From contig CM056997.1 in the NCBI GenBank assembly GCA_029891345.1, positions 219,542,172 to 219,606,171 of the forward strand: DNA of 64,000 bases, in the 5' to 3' direction. Below the pieces are notes generated by a model. The model ran no database searches. It had not been told where the DNA came from and saw nothing but the letters and a program-made list of their open reading frames with translations. This DNA comes from Dryococelus australis (lineage: Eukaryota > Arthropoda > Insecta > Phasmatodea > Phasmatidae). Shown piece after piece: positions 32,660-44,849 of the stretch (position 1 is the stretch's first letter; the number at the start of each line of letters is the position of its first letter). Position numbers and translations under genes: made by a program.

Positions 32660-32770
32660 CAATGTTAATTTTACACGTGGTTGAAGAATACACAATGTGC
32701 ACACAAGTAGATCTCAAGCAGGGATTTCAGAAGTGCTCAGTTTACCGTATACAGCAATATAACGTCAATT
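32660..32770 (+). repeat. Dispersed repeat family R1, copy 2
   Basis: ggcaatgttaattttacacg through cagtttaccgtat; about 80 percent similar by eye to 640-740. Confidence 0.65.
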
Positions 32771-33550
32771 TGTCGGCCACAGATGAGAATATTCCACTTC
32801 TACCTATTTGCATGTCTGCAATTATCAATTTTCTCGACACCTTCTGCGACACTCTGAGCGAATGGTAAATGTATTGTCTCAAAATCTGTAGTTCCACCTG
32901 TGATCACACACTTCGTGTTTGTTTTTATTTCAATTTTATTATTTACTTTCCCTTTCATTAACAACACATAAACCTTACAATAAATCGAATAAGCACTTTA
33001 CTTTTAGTGTCCGTATTTTAGTTTTCAAGTTATAATAAAACGTATTTTCTGGTTTCCTTCCTGTTATGATCTTCTATTATCCTTTACTACCTCCTCGTTC
33101 CAGTGTTATGTTATTATTAACTTCATTTTGGGGATTTAGACATTCTAGCCAACACGTCACTAAACTTGATATGTTTGTTTCAGAACCGTAACTGTATCGA
33201 TTTATGCTGCAAACTCGAACAGCAATTTTTATTGCTAGCATGTTGACTTCGTACACTAATTCCTGTTTTGTATTTCGTATCATGCTATATGTTTACATGT
33301 CATTGTAATATAAACGTTTATCAATCAATCAATGTCTGCGTGTATAAGCATCAATGAATAAATTTTGGGAATAGGATTTTTTTTAAGGAAGAGGAAAACT
33401 ATTACTTAGAACCGCCACTTTTTATTGTTATCTTAATAAATATTTTGAAAACGGCTAGTAATAACATAATTTCTAAGGCTTTCCTGCGCCGGTACCATAA
33501 GGAAAAGAACTAAAGGTTGAAGTGGAATGGGCATTTTAATCCATTAGCTT
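32771..33550. other. Unannotated AT-rich stretch
   Basis: No supported feature. Confidence 0.3.
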
Positions 33551-33554
33551 TCAT

Positions 33555-33860
33555 CACCGGTAAAATATTTCTTACTTAGCATTGCCAACATACCTATTGT
33601 CTCACCGATTTTTATTCAAATCAGTTATAACTGAAATATTATAATTTACAGATAAAATACAAATGCAAATTCAATTAAACGAATAAAAAAATATTCCTAT
33701 GTTAATAAAACTGTTGTGGTAAACCTCGTATATAGGAAAGAACCAAAAAGTCATGCATGGGGTTATTTTCTAAAGTTTTAATTAAAAAGTGTGAAAAAAC
33801 TGCGAATAGACTAGGCCTATAACTAGCTTTCCTCGAGCTGCTGTCCCCTGTTTGGCTAAT
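33555..33860 (+). repeat. Dispersed repeat family R2, copy 2
   Basis: tatttcttacttagcattgc-aacatacctattgt, acagataaaat, ctatgttaataaaactgttgtggta, ataggaaagaaccaaaaagt, catgcatggggttattttct and gcgaatagacta follow the order of copy 1. Confidence 0.55.
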
Positions 33861-34149
33861 GGCCGCAGATATTGGCTCGTCGCAATCTATTCGTCGTTAC
33901 ATCCTACTTTCCTTGAGTCCTGTCAAAGTTATGCTTTTGTGCCACTCACTACTTATTTGCAATTCGAAGGATACGCCGATGTGGAACCAACAACAGATGG
34001 ATCCTTATTTGTGCGCTGCACAATCGATGATAAACTATTTTTTTTACATGACATTTAAATGTGTTTACAACAATTCAGTCCTGAAAACCTAAATATTTTC
34101 TCTACAAATAATATATAAGCTAAGAGAGACTCAACTAAATAAAGTCATA

Positions 34150-34375
34150 CATTGAATTGCCATTATAAAAATACGTCTTTTCTTTTTTTACATTTATTTG
34201 CTACATGCGGAATAAATATTATAATTTGTGGACAAAATATAAGTAAAACTCCATTTAACAAAAAAAATAAATAAAATAAATTGTACGTAAATATAAACGA
34301 AAACGTAAAATTGTTGTGGTACATGATTTGTTTGGAAAACAGCAAAGTATTTTGTATAGGGGGTGATTATTCGAA

Positions 34376-34413
<38 letters not shown>

Positions 34414-34480
34414 AATGTTTAAAGATACAGTGAATATACTATACCTAGAGACCGGAAAAATTCGCGTGTTATATTAGCTA
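34150..34480 (+). repeat. Dispersed repeat family R2, copy 3, with a (TA)n insertion
   Basis: aatattataatttgtggacaaaatat, ttgttgtggtacatgattt, ggaaaacagcaaagtattt and gtgaatatactatacctag match copy 2. A pure TA run (about 34,377-34,410) splits it. Confidence 0.5.
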
Positions 34481-34541
34481 TAGGCAAGAATTTACATTTG
34501 TTTGTATACTTAAATAGATATATGTTGCCCTACTGGCTGAT

Positions 34542-34838
34542 TACTACAGCAGGGCAAGCGGTCATTGGGCCTGCATATTATGAGTGCTAATTATTGGCTC
34601 AAATTCCGCCCGGATATGTCGGATATATCGTGAGCCAACTTACTACAGCAGGGCAAGCGGTCACTGGGCCTGCATATTATGAGCGCTAATTATTGGCTCA
34701 AATTCCGCCCGGATATGTCGGATATATCGTGAGCCAACTTACTGCAGCAGGGCAAGCGGTCATTGGGCCTGCATATTATGAGTGCTAATTATTGGCTCAA
34801 ATTCCGCCCGGATATGTCGGATATATCGTGACCCAACT
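34542..34838. repeat. Tandem repeat, 99 bp x 3
   Basis: Units start at 34,542, 34,641 and 34,740 (tactacagcagggcaagcgg...). They differ at only a few positions (for example cattgggcc/cactgggcc, agtgct/agcgct, gtgagcc/gtgaccc), so the array is recent. Each unit contains attattggctcaaattccg. No open frame of note. Confidence 0.97.
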
Positions 34839-36170
34839 GCAATGGCGACACGAAAATGCGTGTTTATCAATTCTAGCATGCCCCCAAATAAATCCGCGCC
34901 GTATTTTCTATCAAGTTTTTACTATAAGGAGTATTTGAAGATTTACTGAAGTGGTCTTTTGCTTACCACATTCAGTCGTCATGTGCATGACCGTACACAC
35001 GTTGCACATTAATTATATTAATTACCTGCCCTGTACACTGCAACGGAACAGTGCCCAGTCTTCTTTGTGGATAATCTGCCTCACGGAATTTTGTCCACCT
35101 CTCTGGCATGGATGAATTGTTAGTACCACTATTATCGAGCACGCAGCACAGCACACTGCTCACTGGTTGCAATACAGTGACTAACACAAGTATAGCGCAT
35201 ACCTAAGTATTCCAATACTGCAGCACTTGAACTCGGAAATCAATCTGTGTTTCCTTTCCTTTCACAGCCAAACGGCAGCTCTTTTTGACTTTTTCGCTTG
35301 TAGCGTGGTTCTGACTTCGTTCTTGTTCATATTGCAGACAAGGAATGAAATGTGTTACAAACGGGTGCAGTTCGCTCCATATTAACCAATTCAATCACAG
35401 TGTCCTATATATGGGACGTATAACAGTATGTTATGCATGTAATGCAGTTATTCACTCTACACGACAGAATAGAGCGCCCAATTAGGTAATTCTGAGGGAC
35501 ACCGTTCGTTGTTGAGAATATATTCTGTTGTCTCATGAACACCTGCTGCCTATAACACCAAACACGCAACACATTATTATGTTTAATCAGCGCCCGAAGT
35601 TATCATACAGGCTGTTCGCGGTACTCTGCGCACTTTTGCATGCACCACATAGGATCTACTTGTATGTAAGCTATGTATTCTTCCATCATAGCTAAAATTA
35701 ACAATTGCTCCAACAAAATGGTTTCTTGAGCAAACAAAATTTAAAACAAACAATATTAACATTTTTCATCTAACAAAATCCAATTATGTGAATCTAAGCC
35801 AGAACGTAGATTAATTAGAAAGTGACAAGTTTGTTACTAATCGTTATGAACTTTGCAGATTGCGACAGTAAGTAAGTTTTATAAGCCCATTTACTTTGTC
35901 GTCTTTATTACAAATACTAAAAATTAAACAAGATAAATTTATGAATTTAGTTTAGAATAAATGATGTAAATTTTATTATTAATGTTGTTCACGTTGGGAA
36001 AAAAAAAGTTAATGAGCCTATGGAGCGTTGTGAATTATAGCCAGGCTTTTTTTTTTATGAACACCTGAAACTATTCCTAGTATGTCTGCTGAAATGTTTC
36101 ACACATTTGAATTCACAATTTAAAAGCAATTTTTTTTTGTTCCCGTCGACATAATTCAGATTTTTAGCTC
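34839..36170. other. Unannotated stretch with an inverted R1 copy
   Basis: 35,615-35,705 is, on the minus strand, similar to repeat R1 (GTTAATTTTAGC, GAAGAATACATAG, ACAAGTAGATC). Otherwise no supported feature. Confidence 0.4.
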
Positions 36171-36174
36171 TTTC

Positions 36175-36265
36175 CCATTCGCTGATTGGCTGCGTCAGGC
36201 GCTGGAACTGCCCTTGCTTCTGATTGGCTACAGCGAACAATTTGCCGGCCAATGACGTTATTTTG
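36175..36265. promoter_or_regulatory. Promoter-like cluster of CCAAT boxes with a CRE half-site
   Basis: cgctgattggctgcg, cttctgattggctacag and cggccaatgacgttatttt give three CCAAT boxes (two on the minus strand) and one TGACGTTA within 75 bp, in a local GC-rich patch. No coding exon follows on either side within 1 kb, so this may be a transposon or retrotransposon LTR promoter. Inference only. Confidence 0.35.
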
Positions 36266-37500
36266 CTGTGGTATACGGCTCAAGTTCGCGGTAGAACCAG
36301 CTGTTACCCAAAGAAGAGTACATACAAAATGAAATAAATTATTAAATTTATTTTAAAAATTACATGTGCCTCAAAAAAGCGGGATCCAAACATTGATATA
36401 TTTGATTGAAGGTACAATGAAGTCCAGAAAATTCATGCCTGCTTTCGATCTTTATAAAGCCCTGAAGTCTTGTGTATTCTCAAGATGGGAGTGATATTAG
36501 TTTGAGTTCCCTTGAGAACCCCGCATTATTGTAGGAATTTGTAAGTTCTCACGTATTTTATTAGCGAACCATCTCAAAAATTTATCACCATCCTGTACCA
36601 GAAATCCTACAACGCTCATGCCAAATAATAAACAAAATGAAACCGACTACTCAAAGAAAATCGAATCTCACTGCCTGGTTGGTACTATTCTTAGTGCCAT
36701 GAAAGGCTTCTTACAGAAATTAATTTTATAAACAACCGCAAACCATGTCTGAAAGCCTTAACACACGCCCGCACGTCAAAAACTAAAGCTAAGAAATGTT
36801 AAGTGTGAGGAAAGTGTAGAAACATTAGCAGACGCTCTCAGGCTGTTGGCGATGTGAGATAAGTGAAGGACTCGAGGAGTTGCCTTTGATGAGGGGAACA
36901 GATTACACTTCTCGAAATGTCGGAACTGACGGCACGTTTTATTATTAAATATTTTCATATTTTCTTATTACATTCGTTATTCTTCGCTTTATATTGTGGT
37001 TTACTCGCTTTATATTGTGGTTTACTATATTTTCTTACTTAAGAAGGTCACTGCCTGTCTGGTGCTTAAACAGCATTGCAGTCCGTTTTAAATTACGATT
37101 CTTTTTTACGAAGTCAATAAACGTGCGCCCAAAATTTTTATCTGTGAAAATAAAACACACTTAAGACTAGTCATATACAGTACTTTTAAGCCATATTGCT
37201 CATTGGAAACATTTTTACGCCCTCCAACGTGGCTCAAAATGTCTTTTCCAGACTACTGTTTATCAAAATATACGACCCGGATTCTTGCGAAACTGTAGGT
37301 AATGGAAGAGCAGGGGAAGGTTCCATAAGAAAGGATAGTTTAAAAAAGTATTTCTTATAAATTTTCTTAGTGCAATAATTATTTTAAAAAAAAAATTACA
37401 TGACATTCGACAATACTGCTATCAGAAACAAAATAACTACTATATCATACAACATTATTTCAGAGAAAAAAAATTAAAGACAAGTTTACACTTCTCCCTA
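36266..37500. other. Unannotated AT-rich stretch
   Basis: A short direct repeat cgctttatattgtggtttac occurs twice in tandem at about 36,985-37,025. Nothing else seen. Confidence 0.35.
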
Positions 37501-37512
37501 CTTAGGCTTTAG

Positions 37513-40076
37513 GTTTCATAATATGGGACACGATGGTTCTTAAGTTGGGACATAAACTTTCAATGTTTGAATCAACTGCCCATTACCATTTCAATCATTT
37601 TCGCACAGTTCACAGATAAAACGTCCACTAACATCGACATTTGCACATTATTCATTAGCCCAGTCATTACACTCATCACACATCAGCCAATCTTCCTTAG
37701 ATTTTGAATATGGGAGGTAACATACGATACAGTGCCATTCCTCTTGTTTCGAAGATGCCAACTTCCTTGATTTTCTGAAGCGATTTGAACCATTGGGGGA
37801 TTTCCAGCACTGGTACTTGGAAGCACATCGCTTTTCGCCTGTTCGTTGAAGATTTTGCATTCTACTGTTTTTTTGAGGTTAGCAGGAGTTGCAAGTTTTC
37901 CTCTTAATGCAGATTTGTATGGCGTACCTGTTAGTATAGTTGATCCTAATAACTTTCCTGTACACTTGCTTAGGCCTACATCAGCAGCTGGAGAAGGACA
38001 GATGTCTTCAATTGTTTGAGAGACTGTCTTTGAACTGTCGATCACAGGTTGATTAGAATCTGAAATTTCCGCTGGTGTTGGAAGCACATGTAGGCTTAGT
38101 GTATGATCGCAGTTTTCTGTCGATTGTTCAGTAATCTCGTTTCTATGAACAGGCGTTTGTTTCAGATGTAGGCTTACTGTTTGTTACTTGTACAGCAACA
38201 TTATCTGGGAGAAATCTGTCAGTGACTGAAGAAAGTGCAAACTCATGTTCCTGAAAAATATTCCTGTTCGTCTGAATCCGCTGCTTGCATTAGCCAATGT
38301 TGCTGCTTTCCCATATGCTTGACAGAAAGCAGAAGCCATCTGATACTGCCCGAATTTTCTGCCTGGATGTTCCTTCAGCCATTGTTGTACAGTTTGGTTG
38401 TAATAAGTTTCAATGCGTACGAATACACTCACATTTAAAGGCTGCATTTTATGAGCGGTGTGCTGAGTTAAGGTAAGTAAAATTACACCATTTTCAGAAC
38501 AGTATTCTATCATTTCAATACTTTTTGTATGGACAGTGTGGCAATCAATAATCAGGAGCACTGGGTTTTGTTTTGATAATCTAACATACTTTACAAAATG
38601 TTTCATGTATGACAGAAACATTTATTCTGTAACCCAACCACTGCCAGTAGTTCCAACCAGTAAAATTTATCCCTCAGGAGCACCATTTATCAAATCAAAT
38701 TCCCCCCTTTTCCTAGCAATAATAAAAGCAGGAGGGACAAGATTACCATAGGCATTAACAGCACATATAACAGTGACACTCATAGCCCTTTCAGCACTTG
38801 TCAGAGCACCAACCTGCTTTATTATTTTTTCCCCAATATCTTACAAGGTTTGTGAACCTTTCTTCATCCGACTTTCATCTGCGTTGAATATCAAACATCC
38901 ATTGAGGCCCTGCTTTTCACATAATTATTCCACTAAATAATAAAAATTCCATAACTCTAGGTTTTCCAAATGAGGTTGGTTCTGGTGATCGAAGAGATAA
39001 GTCACAGCTGCGATCAAGAAATGAATACAGCCATTCTTTCCCAGACATTTTGGTTTCCTGGTTGATCCCGTGTGAAATATTTTTCCTTTCAGCTAACTCA
39101 TATGCTAGTTTCTTAAATCTATATATGATAATAATAAAAAAATTATCTTTAAGTTTCAGTATATAACTACAAAGTTCCTTATCAAATGTTTTTTGCCTCC
39201 TACTGCAATTTTGTTTTTTCCGCGATGTCGCCCATCTAATGTTGATTTTGGAACATTATATTTTCTTGTCGCATCACGCACTGACATAGTATCACACGCC
39301 ACGATGGCTGACAGCATATCTTGTTCTGGCCCACCTCTTTGCGTATTTTCCTCTCATAGTGAAGATGTTTTGAATTTACTCCAGGAATTTCAAACTAAAA
39401 ATAAAACGAAAAAGTTTTTTTGTAAGATCGAAAGAGATTATTTTTATTTTAAAATTTAACAAAATTAGGACAAAAATTAGTTATTTTATAAAACATATAT
39501 TACAACTCAGGACAACAAATTTAAAATTTGTGTCTAGGTCACAGTTACCTCCAGAGTAAGTGAAACATTTCTGACTAATAGCCAACACACCATCAATTTG
39601 AAATATATTCCCGTACCCGGAATAAAAATTATTAAAATAATTGATGAATAAAAAAGTAGACAAACATATAAGAAATATTATTTGCAAAATATTTGTATGT
39701 GAATAGGCAAATAACGGGTGCGAAAGAGAGAGGGAGAGAGGAAATGAGAAAAACCAACTAAAAATCGTATTAACTTACTAATAATACGTAGGCTATATTT
39801 GTAATAACGAATTTTTTCTCTAACATTACACTAAACCACTATAATTACGTGTCATAAACCGTGAAACATAGACCTACCTCTATACTTTTTAATGGATTAA
39901 AATGCTCAGAAATTTAGCTTATCGTCATTTTGCATAGTAACTTTATATATTTCAAAAACTTTTTTACCGCGCTTGCATGGCTGTTAACCTAACTAATGCT
40001 TTAAAAATTGCGTGTAGTTTCGTAAGATGGGACACTGTTTCGTAAGATGCGACACCTGCATCCCATCTTAGGAAAC
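37513..40076 (-). mobile_element. pogo-like (Tc1/mariner superfamily) DNA transposon, decayed
   Basis: A minus-strand transposase remnant lies between candidate ends: gtttcataatatgggacac at 37,513 and, complemented from 40,076, GTTTCCTAAGATGGGATGC. The TGGGAC word repeats just inside each end (37,535-37,553 and 40,015-40,056), as in transposons with subterminal repeats. The ends are inferred from this similarity; a TA target duplication is not clearly visible. Total about 2.56 kb is a normal size. Confidence 0.55.
37570..39370 (-). pseudogene. pogo-like transposase with C-terminal PHD-like finger
   Basis: From about 39,340 leftward: a psq-type helix-turn-helix (DMLSAIVACDTMSVRDATRK, YNVPKSTLDGRHRGKN), then SLRSPEPTSFGKPR, FNADESRMKK (first catalytic Asp), KQVGALTSAERAMSVTVICA, NAYGNLVPPAFI, INGAPEG, GSGWVTE, NPVLLIIDCHTVH (second Asp), HTAHKMQPLNVSVF (the third position reads Asn instead of Asp), TYYNQTVQQWLKEHPGRKF, SGFRRTGIFF. 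A Ser/Thr-rich linker leads to a Cys-rich end, CIVCYLPYSKSKEDWLMC-x2-C-x2-W...ICELC, like a PHD or RING-type finger; a stop sits inside it at about 37,650. Stops at 38,624-38,622 and about 38,673 interrupt the catalytic domain. Loss of the third Asp plus stops makes it inactive. Confidence 0.85.
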
Positions 40077-40309
40077 AAAGCCATAATAAAAAGAAAAGCG
40101 TTTTACTTGTAGCTATTAAAAAGGTAGGCGAAAACAAGCGTTGTATGATACAGAACGAATCTGTTACTATCACCAAACAACTGATTAAGAATATTACAGT
40201 AATTACAATATGTTCCCAAACAATAAATAAGGCCTTTAAACATTTCAGTAATAGTGGGCGATAAGAGTTACCTTGATACAACAGAGATATAAAGAGACGT
40301 AGGGGCGGC
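39371..40309. other. Right part of the pogo-like element and flank
   Basis: Contains the palindromic TGGGAC/GTCCCA words at 40,015-40,076 described for the element end. No further gene. Confidence 0.4.
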
Positions 40310-40879
40310 GTGGCTGCTACGCCGGAACCAGTCACTACAAGCGTATTGTTAATGCCGACAGATCGCATCATCGTTCACTATTCTGGCCGCTTCTGTAACT
40401 GTCCGTGGCTGCTACGCCGGAACCATTCACTACAAGCGTATTGTTAATGCCGACAGATCGCATTATCGTTCACTATTCTGGCCGTTCCTGTAACTGTCCG
40501 TGGCTGCTACGCCGGAACCATTCACTACAAGCGTATTGTTAATGCCGACAGATCGCATCATCGTTCACTATTCTGGCCGTTCCTGTAACTGTCCGTGGCT
40601 GCTACGCCGGAACCATTCACTACAAGCGTATTGTTAATGCCGACAGATCGCATCATCGTTCACTATTCTGGCCGTTCCTGTAACTGTCCGTGGCTGCTAC
40701 GCCGGAACCATTCACTACAAGCGTATTGTTAATGCCGACAGATCGCATCATCGTTCACTATTCTGGCCGTTCCTGTAACTGTCCATGGCTGCTACGCCGG
40801 AACCATTCACTACAAGCGTATTGTTAATGCCGACAGATCGCATCATCGTTCACTATTCTGGCCGTTCCTGTAACTGTCC
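40310..40879. repeat. Tandem repeat, 95 bp x 6
   Basis: Units start at 40,310, 40,405, 40,500, 40,595, 40,690 and 40,785 (gtggctgctacgccggaacc...). Units 2-6 are almost identical, while unit 1 has a few differences (cagtcactac, gccgcttctg), so the array grew recently. GC content is higher than the flanks. No long open frame runs through it in register. Confidence 0.98.
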
Positions 40880-41663
40880 CATCCTAGGCAGCGTCCCGTC
40901 TTATTGATCTTTCCCTTACATCGAAGTGTCGCGTCCACTGCGATGATGGAGTCCCGCTGTTCCAGCGGTACGACGAGAATACTACACGCGAGTTCGCAAC
41001 TTTGAGCGTGAAAGCGATATCGCTTGACATGCGTCAGCCATCATCGCTGTGGCGCTTCACCGATTATTCCCTCACACACAAACACACCTCTCACTAGGCG
41101 GCAGCCTTAAACTAAAATAAAAAAAGACCTTTGAAATTCGGCCGCTGCGAGGATGGAAAACGGATTAAATAAATTTTATCAAAATCGATATTTGTTAACA
41201 CCGATATAATATCGCGGTGATCCTTGCTTTAAAATACTGCATGCGAAAATGTTTAAAAGCCAATATCAAAATATTTCTAAAATGTGACACTTTCTCGCAC
41301 ACTCTTCAGAGAAGGAAAATTACTTTCACCTCGTGACGAATACATGCAAAAACAACCCAGCGAGGTCCAGCTGTGGTAAACGTCTTGAAGGGTGGACTCC
41401 GTATTCCTAGTTTGTCCCCTCTTCACCGGTGAGCGCCTCTTAGGTCGACCTTCGGGTTTCCCCACTCCCTCGAAACATAATAGTTCTGGATCCTACTGCC
41501 CGTTCCGCAAACATTAGAATACCATCTCGGAACTGAAAAATTCTAACACTTCACACAAATGGCGTGAGTTACCGACTTCAAATTAAAACACTGCTAGCTA
41601 CTTTTTCCACATAAGTAAACCTAGTGACGATAAAAATTATTACATTATTGTTATTAATACAAC
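40880..41663. other. Unannotated stretch with dispersed repeat copy 2
   Basis: 40,990-41,105 resembles 30,800-30,925. The rest, including a GC-richer segment at 41,300-41,470, shows nothing I can name. Confidence 0.4.
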
Positions 41664-42978
41664 GGGGGTAAAGTTGTATGACTCCAATATAAGGTAGACT
41701 TCATGATTTATCCCTGGGGGTGTAGTAGCCTAAAAGGAAGGTCCTGGGCATTATAGGTTGTGTGGCAGTAATATGCTATAGCAGCCGAGCTAAGTTGCAC
41801 CACGCACAACCCGTTCAGGGTGGATGAAGCGCCTCTTATAGCCTCTCTCCACTCAAGGTGATGCATCGCTTCTTGTGCCACTCCTGATTCCGCAATTTGG
41901 ACTACGCCACTCGTTCCCTATGGGTTGCCAGTTTCCTCGCGACTGGCCAGGGGTATCTGCAGTGATGATTAGGCCGATGAATGGTACCTGGGCTCGACCT
42001 CTTGGCGGGGTGTTGGACCTCTTGGAACTCAGGCCGTTGGGGCCTAATGTCAGTACCTCAATGTGTGTAGAAGTACAAAGACATGGAATGGAGTGTGGCC
42101 GATGAAACGCCCTCGAACTGGGAATGGACCACGCAAAACCTCAAAGGCGAGGGCAGCGATGGCTAGGATGCAGTGATGAAATTTTGGATATTAAATGATG
42201 ATACGTGATATAAATTCTCCAGTGTCAGAGCAGGGGCTGCTATTTCCGATGAACCGCGAGACAAGGGAGGGGCACTGACTGGCTCGGCCGCCGGGATGGT
42301 GGCCACTCCGAGTCATCGTAATTCCCCGCCTTTGCAGGATGTGGCTCCCAGGGAGTGGAGTGTAGCCGGCCCTTAATTGGGTGTAAGGCTTATGCCCGTT
42401 GAGGTATTATCAACCACCCTGTGTGGAAGGGATTTCTTCTTCTACTCCATCGGCGAAGCAGTCGGTCATGAATAACCCACAAGTAAGTGTCATGAAAATT
42501 AAGTGGTAGCATGGGATGATCGGTTGGCCCCAATGGAGATTCTCTCTGGTGACCGATCATTGTGGTTGGATTCGTGCTGGTAGTGGTTGACTCCATATGC
42601 CGGAGAAGGTCTGGAGAGATTCTCACTGTTGTGGAAAGACCGGGCGGTGAGCTGCAACCCGCTCCGGTTGTGCCCTAGAGAGGCACTAGGGATATGGATA
42701 GAACCCCGGCCAGACCACACGCTTGGTTTCTGAGTGCGAGGGCCACAGAACCTCTGTGCTAGAGGGGGGAAGGGATGTGCGGACGAGCCAGGTTTGGGCT
42801 TAGGATCTGACCAACAGTCTCATTAATCCTGGTCTCCTTGCGGTGAGAGAACGTGATTCCTATTCCCCGCCTAGTGGGAGGCCGAAGCGCGGTAAGGTTT
42901 TGCGGCTAAGAGTGCTGCGACAAACTAGAAAAAACCAGTGACCTAGAGGTCTGAGTGTATGTATGTTATTAATACAAC
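41649..42978. mobile_element. GC-rich 1.3-kb retroposon flanked by a 15-bp target duplication
   Basis: tgttattaatacaac at 41,649-41,663 is repeated exactly at 42,964-42,978. The 1,300 bp between them (41,664-42,963) begin gggggtaaagttgtatgact, are far more GC-rich than the flanks and end ctgagtgtatgta. No reverse transcriptase or other domain is visible in any frame. A long target duplication without inverted repeats indicates insertion by target-primed reverse transcription, so this is probably a non-autonomous or internally deleted non-LTR element (for instance a 5' UTR joined to a 3' end). Family unknown. Confidence 0.75.
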
Positions 42979-44635
42979 CATTAAATTAGTTTTAATAATA
43001 TACACACCAAAAATGGAAAGTTTTACAAACTATGTATCTAGGAAAGAATGCGTATTTTTTTCACATAAATTAAGCATATATATTATAACTAGTCAAAACC
43101 GCCAGATTGATAAACAATGTAATATAGGTACCACTTAAAGAGTAAATAATAAGTAACCATCTGGTAATATGATTTTTGCTTAAAGTTGCCGTGAAAGTAA
43201 AGAGGAAGGAACAAAAAATACACATTTTACTTTTTACCAAATACAAGAAATAAAACTAATTACAAACAAAATTTTTGCAATAATTGTTCTACAAACACAA
43301 TACCGCACGGAAGTTTACAATAAGATTATTTAAAATGAACGTAAATGTTACTGCAAGATGTGTATTTAAAAATCCTGATTAGATGTTTATGTGCAAGCAT
43401 TCAGGAAAATGAAATGAGACAAAAATATTGAAAGAACTTGTTGCGATCCCCTTAGTGTTGACGTCAAACGAAAATACACAGGATATATTACAACGTCTCC
43501 TATGTTAGTTTCGCAGACATGCATGGCGTATGTTACAAAGCACAGGTCTGAAAGCTGCTTTCGGCCATGTTCAAGAGTTCCAGAATAATAATTGTAATGC
43601 GCGAAATGTATTTGAAATACCATTCTGCCCTAGTCTGAAGTGTCATTTATTTTCTTATGAGAACATACAGCGAACACGTGGCGTAGTTTATTAGAAAAAG
43701 GGGAATGTCAAACACTCTGCGACGCAGTTCGTGCGTCAGGTAGGCGGGCGCCTTAAAGTAGAAATCATATATGCGAATCAATGGTTTTAGATCTGACTGC
43801 AGAAGTTCAATAAGTGGTTTTAAGTGCATAAAAATATCGCAAAGTCAGTGAACACGTAGGCCGAGGTGTTACCTGCTGTCTTTTAAACCTTTTAAGCAAC
43901 CATTAAACAAGTTCATTAAGTTTCTTATACTCCAGTGAGTTGAGATTTGTAAATACAGCATCCAATATCGTCGTAACGGTAGTTAATTATCTCCAAAAAT
44001 GTTTAGAATTTATGTCTTAATAAACATTTCTACTGCAATATAATATGAGAGAAATTCACAAAAATAATACATATTTTAAGTTTTGTTCCATAATAATAAG
44101 TGATAAAAAGCTACAGCGAATTAAAGCAGTTAATGAATTGGAAAAAAAAATGACTAGATTAAGCATTAGCAGACCTATATTACAGTATTTCATCAACATG
44201 GACCTATAGCGTTAGGTTTCCAGCTGCGTCCCGTAGGTGGGCGGAAAGATATTTGCGTATGTTCTAAATCAAAGAGTACAAATAATCTCTGCCTTCGAAG
44301 TCGTTCGATAGAAGACTTGCTCATGTTTGTATAATTAGCTGCTCTTTATATAGCTTTATTTTGAGGGACAAGCAAGCATTTATTTTTCGCTTCTTCGCCG
44401 CACACACTAATAACACTTATAGTAATAATATCTCTTTCCTTGCTGTGCAAGAATGTGTTAAATATTTTCGGTCGCGCGCCACACTCCGTAGTCATCAACT
44501 CCTGCTCCGGAGGAACCTCAACCAACATATTTTGAACGCACGTAGTGTAGGGAAAAAGGGAGGACAGCATCTTCTTCCGCCCCGTCCACCCCTGGCAAGG
44601 GGCTTACCTAACCCCCTCGCAAGAACAGTCAAGAC
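42979..44635. other. Unannotated stretch
   Basis: AT-rich with chance frames only. The segment 44,360-44,600 is GC-richer and its frames show no domain. Confidence 0.35.
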
Positions 44636-44800
44636 TTCAGGAAGCTACAGTATTAGGGATGACCTGTGGTTCGAATCGCGATCCGGCCATCCAGATATAG
44701 TTTTTCAGCTGTATCCTGAAATCACTCCAGGCGAATTTTGGGATGGCTCCTCACTACATGTTGTAGCCGATTACTTTATCGTCTCTATAATGACCTAGAT
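44636..44800 (+). repeat. SINE-like fragment with B box and conserved 3' domain
   Basis: gacctgtggttcgaatcgcgatccggcc carries a good B box (GGTTCGAATCG). It is followed by cagatatagtttttcagctg, atcactccaggcgaattttg and ggatggctcctcactacatg, the word order of a conserved 3' region shared by many insect SINEs and LINE tails. Directly upstream of a non-LTR fragment. Confidence 0.6.
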
Positions 44801-44849
44801 GCTGATCGTAGTGTAAGGTATACTAAACGTGTCATACTAAACTTCAACA

